Below, in pieces: positions 1-7,372 of a DNA stretch of 49,403 bases (positions are counted from its first letter, which is position 1; the number at the start of each line of letters is the position of its first letter). The DNA comes from Lachnospiraceae bacterium (GTDB lineage: Bacteria > Bacillota > Clostridia > Lachnospirales > Lachnospiraceae), in the NCBI GenBank assembly GCA_017474455.1, contig JAFVHP010000038.1, forward strand, positions 1-49,403, given 5' to 3'. The notes below the pieces were generated by a model that made no database searches, was not told the DNA's origin, and saw only the letters and a program-made list of their open reading frames with translations. The position numbers and the translations under genes are program-made.

Positions 1-875
1 GAATTACCCTGGTTGATGGCCGCGTCTGTCTGGATAAAGGTATTCCCCGAATTATCGTTGGAAGACGCGATCTGTCTGTTGAGCGCGCTTACCACGCCGA
101 CGGTAACAGACTGTCCATAACCCAGAGCGTTGCCGATCGCGATCGCGGGTTCACCTACTTTAAGGGTATCTGAATCCCCTATCTCGGCAACTGCTATCGC
201 ATCTATGGTCTCATCGGAAAGGCTGTCTTTACTGACCGTGATGACCGCCAGGTCATTGGCCCTGTCTGTTCCCTTAATGAACGCTTCCGCTGTCGTTCCG
301 TCGATAAACTGGACCTCCAGTGACTCTTCGCCGGATACCACATGATTGTTCGTCACGATCAGAAGCTCGGTGTCATTATCGGCAATTATGATGCCTGAAC
401 CGGTAGCTGTCTGTTCCTGGGACTAGAGCATGCCCCAGTAATTGTATGTGGCCGTAAAGTTATTGAATACGGAAACGATCGAAGGCATTGCCTTTTCGAC
501 TACATTGGTAACATCGGTCACGACTACGGAGTTGCTGGTCGTGGCCAGGTTTATGATCTCTCCGGTGCTTTTAACCGGTCTTGCTCCTTCAGATGTTCCG
601 GCTTCAGCGGTATCTTTCGCAGTCTGTACCGCGGACGTCTGTATCCGGGCCCTGCTTCTGCCTGCAAGGCTTTTGCCGTAATAGAGGCCGCCTGCCGCGG
701 CTCCGAAAGCGATGCAGACACAAAGAAGCACTGCCACCACTGCCTTCCAGGCAGACCTTTTCTTTTTGGGCATATTCTCATATGCTTCATACGGTGTGGT
801 CTTCCATCCGTCATGCTCATATTCTGAATACTGATGATCATTGTTCTGATAATCGCCGCTGTAATATTCTGACAT
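1..875 (-). pseudogene. HtrA/DegP-like trypsin-family serine protease, interrupted by an in-frame amber codon; 3' end outside window
   Basis: Membrane-anchored serine protease of the HtrA family. An ATG at 875 preceded by GGAGG (about 8 nt away) gives a cytoplasmic head rich in Tyr, Asn and Asp, a Lys-rich stretch (KKKRS), one membrane span and then the start of the protease domain (VVEKAMPSIVSV). Frame reading meets TAG at 425-423 after NYWGML. The same frame then stays open to the window edge for 140 codons and encodes the rest of the fold: GSGII, the catalytic His in TNNHVV, the Asp in DRANDLAV, and QTDAAINQGN just before the expected SGG with the catalytic Ser. Without readthrough the product would be about 150 aa with no catalytic residue. 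TAG is an ordinary stop elsewhere in the window, so recoding is unlikely. A recent nonsense mutation or a base error is the simplest reading. The gene has its own promoter and lies just after the terminator of the glycan operon. Confidence 0.82.
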
Positions 876-912
876 ATTCTGTTTCCTCCGTTCCAAAGAA
901 CCTGTATGTTCT

Positions 913-941
913 TTTATGATCTGAAAAAATGATATAGTCAA
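913..941 (-). promoter_or_regulatory. Probable sigma-A promoter of the HtrA-like gene
   Basis: On the minus strand a -35 box TTGACT (936-941) is followed after 17 bases by CATAAA (913-918), about 38 bases upstream of the ATG at 875. The -35 matches consensus in 5 of 6 positions and the -10 in 4 of 6. It sits between the terminator of the preceding operon and the protease gene, where an independent promoter is expected. Confidence 0.5.
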
Positions 942-990
942 ATTGTGTTCATTCTGTGAAAAGAATGTGCAGAAACGGTGATGAAATCAT

Positions 991-1021
991 AAAAAAAGGA
1001 GGAACTTCTCAGAAGTCCTCC
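991..1021 (-). terminator. Intrinsic terminator closing the long glycan operon
   Basis: On the minus strand GGAGGACTTC, a three-base loop TGA, and GAAGTTCCTCC form a 10-bp stem with one bulged base, followed by seven T residues (997-991). The loop is the stop codon of the 88-aa gene, so the last coding bases form the terminator stem. This is a well-formed rho-independent terminator. Confidence 0.88.
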
Positions 1022-1275
1022 TCCAGCACATGCAGCTCCAGATAATCAAAATCTATCTCTTCAATGAAAGCGTCCCCGGTGAACCGGCACCTGGCGTGCC
1101 GTTTAAACTCATTCACGGCGCTGTCCAGCCAGATAGGCTGGGCCAGGTCCATTTTCCGGCAGGCGTATTCCAGCGCCGCAAAGATCTTGTGTGTCCTGGT
1201 GTCAGGCCCGGTATCCTCATAGACAGTACTGTCCAGGAGCCGGTTCTGCTTCCATTTCTTAACCCATATCCTCAT
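1009..1275 (-). CDS. Small conserved-looking acidic protein of unknown function, coupled to galE
   Basis: An 88-aa protein starting at ATG 1275, inside the last codons of galE (17-base overlap), and ending in the terminator stem. It opens with a basic segment (MRIWVKKWKQNR) and ends with an acidic one rich in Glu and Asp. No signal peptide, membrane span or cysteine motif is visible. I recall similar small proteins as hypothetical in Lachnospiraceae genomes but cannot name a domain. Reality as a gene is supported by the overlap, the full-length open frame, and the terminator that follows it exactly. It is the last gene of the operon and would be made with GalE, possibly by translational coupling. 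Function unknown. Confidence 0.72.
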   Translation of the reverse strand: MRIWVKKWKQNRLLDSTVYEDTGPDTRTHKIFAALEYACRKMDLAQPIWLDSAVNEFKRHARCRFTGDAFIEEIDFDYLELHVLEEDF

Positions 1276-2287
1276 CGCCGTATCCGTTCGGGTTCATACT
1301 CTGCCATCTCCATGAATCCCTGCACATCCTTGTGATGTCATATTCCGCTTTCCACCCCAGTTCTCTGTGTGCCTTATCGGCGGATGAATAGCAGACCGCC
1401 ACATCACCGGGACGCCTTTCATCGATCACATATGGCACTTTGACGCCCGTTGCTTCTTCAAAACTGTGTACGATATCAAGGACACTGTATCCGATACCTG
1501 TTCCGAGATTATATATTGAAAGGCCGCTGCCGGGCTCCATCTTTTTCAGCGCGGCAACGTGTCCCCTTGCCAGATCTACGACATGGATATAATCCCGGAC
1601 ACCGGTACCGTCCGGCGTATCATAATCATTGCCGAAGATATGGAGCACATCGCGCCTCCCCACGGCCACCTGCGTGATATACGGCATCAGGTTGTTCGGT
1701 ATGCCGCTCGGATTTTCGCCGATCGTCCCGCTCTCATGGGCACCGATCGGGTTGAAATAGCGGAGCAGGACCACATTCCATTCCGGATCGGCAAACTGGA
1801 TATCCGAAAGGATCTGTTCCAGCATGGATTTTGTCCAGCCATAGGGATTTGTGCAGGTCCCCTTGGGGCATTCTTCCGTGATCGGGATAATGGCAGGATC
1901 ACCGTATACGGTAGCCGATGATGAAAAGATGATATTTTTGCATCCTGCTTTTCTCATAACTTCCAGCAGTTTGATCGTCCCGCCGATATTGTTTTCGTAG
2001 TATTCCAGCGGAAGCCTGACAGATTCGCCCACGGCTTTGAGTCCGGCAAAATGGATGACGGCATCCGGTCTTTCGGCCTCGAAGATCTTTTCCATGGATT
2101 CTTTATCCCGGATATCCGCCTTATAGAACGGAACAGCCTTTCCCGTTATCGCTTCAAGTCTCGGTATGACAAGCGCGGATGAATTGACAAGCGAATCGAC
2201 GACTGCGACCTCGTGGCCTTCGGCCATCAGTTCCACTACTGTATGACTGCCGATAAATCCGGCACCACCCGTTACCAGTATTTTCAA
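1259..2287 (-). CDS. galE: UDP-glucose 4-epimerase GalE
   Basis: Interconverts UDP-glucose and UDP-galactose (some members also act on the N-acetyl forms) in the cytoplasm, using NAD. The 342-aa length is typical. The Rossmann nucleotide motif GGAGFIG is at residues 7-13, SSSATVYG at 122-129 supplies the active-site Ser/Thr, and the catalytic YxxxK is Y149-K153. The C-terminal sugar-binding part has the family's RYFNPIGAH and GDGTGVRDYIHV-like segments. The start is TTG at 2287, set by GGAGG seven bases upstream; no ATG fits. It lies 23 bases after the UDPGP-family pyrophosphorylase gene, so both probably supply UDP-hexoses to the glycan pathway. A strong internal promoter at 3567-3595 may express the pair apart from the rest of the operon. 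Confidence 0.95.
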   Translation of the reverse strand: MKILVTGGAGFIGSHTVVELMAEGHEVAVVDSLVNSSALVIPRLEAITGKAVPFYKADIRDKESMEKIFEAERPDAVIHFAGLKAVGESVRLPLEYYENNIGGTIKLLEVMRKAGCKNIIFSSSATVYGDPAIIPITEECPKGTCTNPYGWTKSMLEQILSDIQFADPEWNVVLLRYFNPIGAHESGTIGENPSGIPNNLMPYITQVAVGRRDVLHIFGNDYDTPDGTGVRDYIHVVDLARGHVAALKKMEPGSGLSIYNLGTGIGYSVLDIVHSFEEATGVKVPYVIDERRPGDVAVCYSSADKAHRELGWKAEYDITRMCRDSWRWQSMNPNGYGDEDMG

Positions 2288-2310
2288 ATTGACACCTCCG
2301 GAATTCTTCG

Positions 2311-3540
2311 TTACAGTTCGATGCCGTTTTCGGCACAGAGAGCCCTTGCGCTTTCCACTGAATCGATCCCCGTTTTGTTCTTGATCGGCGCGAACTCTTT
2401 CTCCCTCACCACTTCCATCGGCAGGCAGTCCTTCATCTCATGGATCATATCCAGTATCAGCTGCTCATATTTATACCCGTTCGGTTCGGAAGGTTTGACA
2501 AATTCACCGTCCTCATTCATATACGGGATCTTCTTCTCTACCACATGCAGGGGCAGGGCCCGGGAGACGATCTCATCAAGAGCGTCTGTCCTGAAAAGAT
2601 AATTCAGGATAACGCCGAAAGCATAGGCCGGTTCGCCCTTTGCGTTGACGGCGTCCAGGAGCTCGGGCGTCATGTCATAGTATTCTACTATCGAAGGATG
2701 CCCGTCTTCAAGGCAGATCGATCCGACCTTCTCATCCCTGTATGCTTTCCTTACGACTTTGGCGCCGGAGACCACTCCGTTCAAAATGCAACCGCCGACA
2801 AAAACAGGATCTGCTATCCTCTGGAGCACGTTGTCGACAGAAAAGAGATTGAGCCATTCAACGCCCATTTCCTTAAGCCTGTCAGCCACACCGGATCTCT
2901 TCATGGAAATATACCAGCCGCCGTTCCCGTTGGGAGAAGAGGCGATCACTCCCCTGTCCTCCATAAGTACCTTCCTGTCATAGCCGGTGGCAGGGGCCAT
3001 TTCCTGTTTGAAATAAAAGATCATGTCCGAAGGATAGCCGAAACTGTCATGTTCCTTCATAAAGCCGACAGTGGCTTCATGATTTTTGTCACTGGTCATG
3101 ATGCAGAGCGGCACCGGCGGTTTGGAAAGGCCGGTCCTGTCCGTCACTTCCTTAAGATTCTCGATCAATCTCTGCATGATATAGACCGGTTTTGTAATGC
3201 CGATGTCATACATGCACTTGGGATCATCGGATCCCAGGCGTGTTCCCATTCCTCCTGCCAGTACGACCGCAGCCACTTTGCCCTGGCTGATCGCAGAAAG
3301 TCCCGCCCGGTCAAACCCGTCCTTAAGGCTCTCGAGATCCTGCAGGGTCAGTACATCAAGAGGTTCGATCACTCCTCTTTTCTGGGGTCCCTGCGCCGCG
3401 GCTTCGATCACTGAAAGATCCAGCGATCCTATCTGGTCCAGCAACTGCTTTTTTTCTTCCTCCGATAAAGATCCGTAATACCGGAAAACATGTTCCTGTC
3501 CCGCTTCCTGACACTTCTTATATGCTTCATTGTAATTCAT
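2311..3540 (-). CDS. UDPGP-family UTP-sugar-1-phosphate uridylyltransferase (UAP1/UGP-like)
   Basis: Makes a UDP-sugar from a sugar-1-phosphate and UTP. The 409-aa protein has the eukaryotic-type pyrophosphorylase signature: LAGGMGTRLG at residues 94-103 followed by Pro107-Lys108, and a central GNGG (expected uracil/sugar contact) near residue 205. The family loop normally reads PKG; here the residue after PK is Cys. Whether the substrate is glucose-1-P, GalNAc-1-P or GlcNAc-1-P cannot be decided from the sequence; the GalE neighbour is compatible with any of these. The ATG at 3540 has a GGGGGAA ribosome-binding site. This is not the usual bacterial GalU type, which is shorter and has a GxGTRxLPxTK signature. 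The -35/-10 pair just upstream suggests separate expression. Confidence 0.85.
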   Translation of the reverse strand: MNYNEAYKKCQEAGQEHVFRYYGSLSEEEKKQLLDQIGSLDLSVIEAAAQGPQKRGVIEPLDVLTLQDLESLKDGFDRAGLSAISQGKVAAVVLAGGMGTRLGSDDPKCMYDIGITKPVYIMQRLIENLKEVTDRTGLSKPPVPLCIMTSDKNHEATVGFMKEHDSFGYPSDMIFYFKQEMAPATGYDRKVLMEDRGVIASSPNGNGGWYISMKRSGVADRLKEMGVEWLNLFSVDNVLQRIADPVFVGGCILNGVVSGAKVVRKAYRDEKVGSICLEDGHPSIVEYYDMTPELLDAVNAKGEPAYAFGVILNYLFRTDALDEIVSRALPLHVVEKKIPYMNEDGEFVKPSEPNGYKYEQLILDMIHEMKDCLPMEVVREKEFAPIKNKTGIDSVESARALCAENGIEL

Positions 3541-3566
3541 GATAAAGCTTCCCCCTTTGTGCTGTA

Positions 3567-3595
3567 ATTATAGGATATTCCTCGCCCGATGTCTA
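3567..3595 (-). promoter_or_regulatory. Strong internal sigma-A promoter before the UDPGP gene
   Basis: Minus strand: TAGACA (3590-3595), 17-base spacer, TATAAT (3567-3572), 27 bases upstream of the ATG at 3540. The -10 is perfect and the -35 matches 5 of 6. The -35 overlaps the TAG stop of the flippase gene (3593-3595). It would let the pyrophosphorylase, galE and the 88-aa gene be transcribed independently of the upstream glycan genes. Confidence 0.65.
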
Positions 3596-5155
3596 TCTGT
3601 GGCCAAGCCTGTTCTTTACCGATACGACCGTATTCCCGAAAGTATCGGCCAGATACCTGAACTCCTTCTTCTTTCTGTACGCAATGATAAAAAATCCGTT
3701 GTAAACGGCCGTGACGATCAGCCCCATCACGATCAGTCTGCCTATTCCGGGCGCCGCCAGTACCCTAAGGGCAATGGCGCGGCAGATCAGCGCCGCTGCG
3801 GCCAGGATAGCCGCGTTACCCAAGAGGTCCCTGAAATAATCGGTATAGGGTCTGTCAAAACAAGCCCTGTACAGTTTGACCGGCCGCACAATGTTCCCGA
3901 TCAGACCGGATACGACTGTCCCGATATAGATACCGGTGACCCCTATCCTGCGGCACAGCCAGACAGACAGTATCAGATTGACAATACCCATAATGATCGG
4001 GAGAAAGCGGTCGGGTTCGAATATCCCTGCTGCCGCCCTGAAATTATTCAGTACATTCCTGTCGCCTTTCAGGTAGAAATCCGTCAGCATGCAGAACACA
4101 GCCGCGGACGGCAGCAGCCATTCGGGCCCGAGCCACTGCCTGATCAGCGGGCTGATCAGGATATACATACCGCAGGTGATATATCCGAAGAGCCATACGG
4201 CCAGAAGGCGGTAGGCCCGGTAAACATCATACTGCCGGCTCCTGGATTCTTTAGCGACAAGGTTTCCGAATCCGGAGACCACGGAATTAAAAATAATATT
4301 GATGAAATTGCCCGCAACTGTCACGATCATCTGGTAATTGTCCACTACGCCGGCAACTGCCACCGCTATCATGGAAGAAATGATCAGGGCATCTGTCTGG
4401 AGCCTAGCCGCGTCTCCTACCTTTAACAGGAGCACCGCGCCGGTCCGCCGTTTTATCTCGTTAGTCTCGGCCTTTTCCAGAGGTTTTACGTCCTTATCCT
4501 TCAGGTAAGGATACATCCTGTCCAGATAAATACTGACAAATACCTTCTGGACCAGCTGCACGAAAGCATCGGCCAAAAGATACAGGAGGAAACTCCTGAA
4601 CAGTAAAAGGACGATGATCTGGAGGAATACACTGCACAGTTTCGTGGCCGTGATTATATTTGTCTGGATATAATTCTTCTGTTCCGCGTTTACCAGAGAA
4701 TACTTATAAGAGACGAAATATGTGCTGACCGTATTGAACAGAAAAATAAAATAATAAAGGCGCAGGTCCCCTACAGAAACACCGCCGGGATTTTTCACCA
4801 GATACTGCAGGAACGGTGAGAGGAGTATCCCAAGGACTGCCACGACCAGCCCTATCACATGATAGGACCTGCGGTAGAGCCTCATATAGGATTTGATGCG
4901 GGAAGTATCATGGTTGGCTGCCGGTTCGTAAAGGCTGTAGTTTAATGCCGTGCCTATACCGAGCTCTGCCATCGACAGGATGGAAAGAATATTGGCATAT
5001 GTGCTGTTGATGCCGAGCAGGGTATCGGAAAGCCTGTGGATAAAGATCGTACGCAGCACAAAGGATGCCGGCGCGGTGACCAGCATTCCCAGATACCCGA
5101 AGGCAATATTACGCTTTGCAAAGCTTATTCTCGAACTGCCCTGCCTGTTATTCAT
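3593..5155 (-). CDS. Wzx-type polysaccharide flippase (MOP superfamily)
   Basis: A 520-aa integral membrane protein with about 12-14 hydrophobic segments and short basic loops, matching the oligosaccharide flippase/polysaccharide transporter family in length. The N-terminus (AFGYLGMLVTAPASFVLRTIFI) and the early LGINSTYANILSILSMAELGIG segment are typical of lipid-linked repeat-unit exporters in Firmicute capsule clusters. Its role would be to flip undecaprenyl-diphosphate-linked oligosaccharide across the membrane for the Wzy-like polymerase encoded at 8792-9937. It overlaps the pyruvyltransferase gene by four bases (ATGA at 5152-5155), and its ribosome-binding site is weak, suggesting translational coupling. 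It ends in TAG, showing that amber is a normal stop here. The specific cargo cannot be inferred. Confidence 0.88.
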   Translation of the reverse strand: MNNRQGSSRISFAKRNIAFGYLGMLVTAPASFVLRTIFIHRLSDTLLGINSTYANILSILSMAELGIGTALNYSLYEPAANHDTSRIKSYMRLYRRSYHVIGLVVAVLGILLSPFLQYLVKNPGGVSVGDLRLYYFIFLFNTVSTYFVSYKYSLVNAEQKNYIQTNIITATKLCSVFLQIIVLLLFRSFLLYLLADAFVQLVQKVFVSIYLDRMYPYLKDKDVKPLEKAETNEIKRRTGAVLLLKVGDAARLQTDALIISSMIAVAVAGVVDNYQMIVTVAGNFINIIFNSVVSGFGNLVAKESRSRQYDVYRAYRLLAVWLFGYITCGMYILISPLIRQWLGPEWLLPSAAVFCMLTDFYLKGDRNVLNNFRAAAGIFEPDRFLPIIMGIVNLILSVWLCRRIGVTGIYIGTVVSGLIGNIVRPVKLYRACFDRPYTDYFRDLLGNAAILAAAALICRAIALRVLAAPGIGRLIVMGLIVTAVYNGFFIIAYRKKKEFRYLADTFGNTVVSVKNRLGHR

Positions 5156-6366
5156 CTGCAGTCTGCCCCGGAACAGATCTCTCTTACCGCACGGCCGTAC
5201 AGGCCGGCCTTTTCCCTGACTTCCGGAATGATCTTTTCAAGATGTGACCGGATACTGCCCTCGTTCTCCATCAGCCACTCGAATGCGGATACCAGCTGTC
5301 CGGCTTCCTGCAGTTTCTGCACAGGCAGTACGTAATGTTCATCAGTGCCGAACAGATCCGCCGCGATCCCGCGTGACTTTACGGAATATCCGACGGTCAG
5401 CGTGGGCACACAGCTGGAATATGCCGCGATCGTTGAATGCGTCCTGGCCCCGGCAAAAAACCTGCATTTTGAAATATATGCTTTCAGGATACAGGCTCCC
5501 GCATCCTCTACGATGTGCACACGCTCATTTTCTCCTGTGCGTGTAAAAAGCCTTTTAAGGACAGCCGTGTCATCGTCCGTGCCGCGCACGACGTGAGGGA
5601 TCAGGGCGATATGCATATCCGTATTGGCGAGTATGGATCTGATCAGATGTTCATAGGCCTCGGCACTGATTCCCTGCCGGCCGGCGTAGTTCTCCAGCAG
5701 CGGGCTCAGGTTGATCCCGACAGTATCTTCATTCGTCAGCCATTCGGGCAGCGGGATATCCGCTGTCTTCAGCGAGAACGCAGGATCCGGCATGAGCCTT
5801 AACCGTTCCCGGGCAACACCGGACTCAAGGAGCGCCTCATATGTGATGCTCTCCCGGGCAATGATGCCTGCATATAACTGCATGTCAGCCCTCAGCTTCT
5901 GAGACTCCTTAAGGTCTGTGGGCTCCAGTGAACAGCCGGCAAGTATGGTCCTGATATTCCTTTCATTGAACAGCCGGTTCGTGCCGGTCAGGCTGTCGAT
6001 CTCAGAAGGATAGCAGTAGTTGTCCCCTCCCACCGATAATGCGGCTTTGGGCCTTTCTTCTCCTGTCAGCATCCTGTATCTGTAACGCGGATAACTCAGA
6101 CTGTCGCCCAGGAGCTTTCTCTTTGCATACAGGAAAGTGTGTACGGCCTTGTTTCGGAACGGGTCATTTTCAGCACAAATATCCAGGGGCATGGGAAAAA
6201 CGTCTTCCGGCCCCATATATTTTTCATCTTCTTCCCTGCGCAGTGAGACCAGGGTAAACCTTTCCCCCGGGAACTCGTCCGTAAGGGACGTGACGATGCT
6301 CCTTACGATGGCCTCACAGCCATGATTGGCACTTCCGCCATGGGAATACAAAGCGATACGGTTCAT
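5152..6366 (-). CDS. Polysaccharide pyruvyl transferase family protein
   Basis: A 404-aa cytoplasmic enzyme of the CsaB/PssM family, which transfers pyruvate from phosphoenolpyruvate to a sugar to give a pyruvate ketal. Visible family features are the N-terminal SHGGSANHGCEAI (glycine-rich, residues 8-20), ALSVGGDNYCYP near residue 110, and the C-terminal basic segment SKCRFFAGARTHSTIAAYSSCVP, where Arg and His follow the usual G-x-R-x-H pattern. The ATG at 6366 has AAGGAAAAGAT upstream. It sits between a GT2 gene and the flippase, consistent with decorating the repeat unit before export. The family also contains members acting on other polymers, so the acceptor is unknown. Confidence 0.87.
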   Translation of the reverse strand: MNRIALYSHGGSANHGCEAIVRSIVTSLTDEFPGERFTLVSLRREEDEKYMGPEDVFPMPLDICAENDPFRNKAVHTFLYAKRKLLGDSLSYPRYRYRMLTGEERPKAALSVGGDNYCYPSEIDSLTGTNRLFNERNIRTILAGCSLEPTDLKESQKLRADMQLYAGIIARESITYEALLESGVARERLRLMPDPAFSLKTADIPLPEWLTNEDTVGINLSPLLENYAGRQGISAEAYEHLIRSILANTDMHIALIPHVVRGTDDDTAVLKRLFTRTGENERVHIVEDAGACILKAYISKCRFFAGARTHSTIAAYSSCVPTLTVGYSVKSRGIAADLFGTDEHYVLPVQKLQEAGQLVSAFEWLMENEGSIRSHLEKIIPEVREKAGLYGRAVREICSGADCR

Positions 6367-6379
6367 ATCTTTTCCTTAG

Positions 6380-7372
6380 TCAATGCAGCCGGCAGCTGAG
6401 CACAAAGAGCCGTTCAAAATGCAGCAGCAGGAATATGCGCAGTTTCTGTCCCCCCGTCAGGTCAAACAGTTCTTCCCCGTTTCCGGTAAGTTCACGGATC
6501 CTTTCCCTGACGCTTTCAAATTCCCCCCTGTACTTCTTACGTTCGCTTTTATTAAGCTTTCCGAGCTTAACGGCTACCAGCAGCGCAGCCACGCACTGGA
6601 TCCTCTTCAGTTTCGCTTCAGCGTCCGGTTCCGCTATCACGGATGGGAATTTCTCACTAAGGAGTTCTTCCGCCTGCATCCAGCATCTGATCTGATCCTG
6701 GTAGGCAGGAACATAAGGCCTGTTCATTGCGCTTTCCTGGTTGTAATAATACCAGTACAGGACATTGTCGATCGTAATGATCCGTGTATTATTTTCCAGT
6801 ACCCGCAGAAAAAAGACCAGGTCTTCCCCTATCGTCAGATCCTCCGGGAATCTTTGTCCGCCTATCAGCGCCGTCCTGAACAGCTTTGTGCAGACTCTGA
6901 CGTTGCCGTTCAGGAATGCCTCTTTTATGTATTCCTCACCGCTGTAGATCTTCCTGATCCCGCTGTCCGTACTTTTTTCAAAGATCTCCCCCGGCGGGGT
7001 GCTCTGCAGGATAAGCGAACATCCGGCTATATCCGCATGTTCTTCGGTGAGGCAGCCGTACAGGAGTTCCAGAAATCGCGGCGAGATCCTGTCATCCGCA
7101 TCCAGAAAAGTGATGAATTCTCCCTGCGCCCGGTCCAGTCCGGCATTCCTTGCCGCGGATACGCCGGTCGTATCCAGATGACAGACAGTTACATTGCCGA
7201 ATTGGGCCGCAAGCTTTTCGCACACTTTTTCGGTCCTGTCCGTGGAACCGTTTTCCATGATCAGGATCTCTGTATTGCCGTAAGTCTGGGCCGCAGCGCT
7301 CCTGACGCATCCCTCCAGTGTTTTTTCCCCGTTCCTGACCGGGATAACGATACTGATCAGATCTTTTTCCAT
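6380..7372 (-). CDS. Glycosyltransferase family 2
   Basis: A 330-aa inverting glycosyltransferase with a GT-A fold. Residues 7-110 hold the standard motifs: ISIVIPVRNGEKTLEGCV at the start, the nucleotide-binding ILIMENGSTDRT, GVSAARNAGLDRA, and the metal-binding DADD in FITFLDADDRIS near residue 92. The C-terminal third has no membrane segment, as in soluble GT2 capsule enzymes. It starts at ATG 7372 inside the TAATG junction with the initiating transferase gene, so the two are probably translated together. Likely adds a sugar to the growing lipid-linked repeat unit; donor and linkage cannot be read from the sequence. Confidence 0.9.
   Translation of the reverse strand: MEKDLISIVIPVRNGEKTLEGCVRSAAAQTYGNTEILIMENGSTDRTEKVCEKLAAQFGNVTVCHLDTTGVSAARNAGLDRAQGEFITFLDADDRISPRFLELLYGCLTEEHADIAGCSLILQSTPPGEIFEKSTDSGIRKIYSGEEYIKEAFLNGNVRVCTKLFRTALIGGQRFPEDLTIGEDLVFFLRVLENNTRIITIDNVLYWYYYNQESAMNRPYVPAYQDQIRCWMQAEELLSEKFPSVIAEPDAEAKLKRIQCVAALLVAVKLGKLNKSERKKYRGEFESVRERIRELTGNGEELFDLTGGQKLRIFLLLHFERLFVLSCRLH

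Noticed and set aside
423-425. Recoding of TAG to an amino acid in this organism
   Set aside because: TAG ends the flippase, pgeF and BTAD genes at natural positions, so it is an ordinary stop here.
423-875. Reading the first half of the HtrA gene as a complete 150-aa protein
   Set aside because: It would end before any catalytic residue, while the next 140 codons in the same frame encode the rest of the protease.
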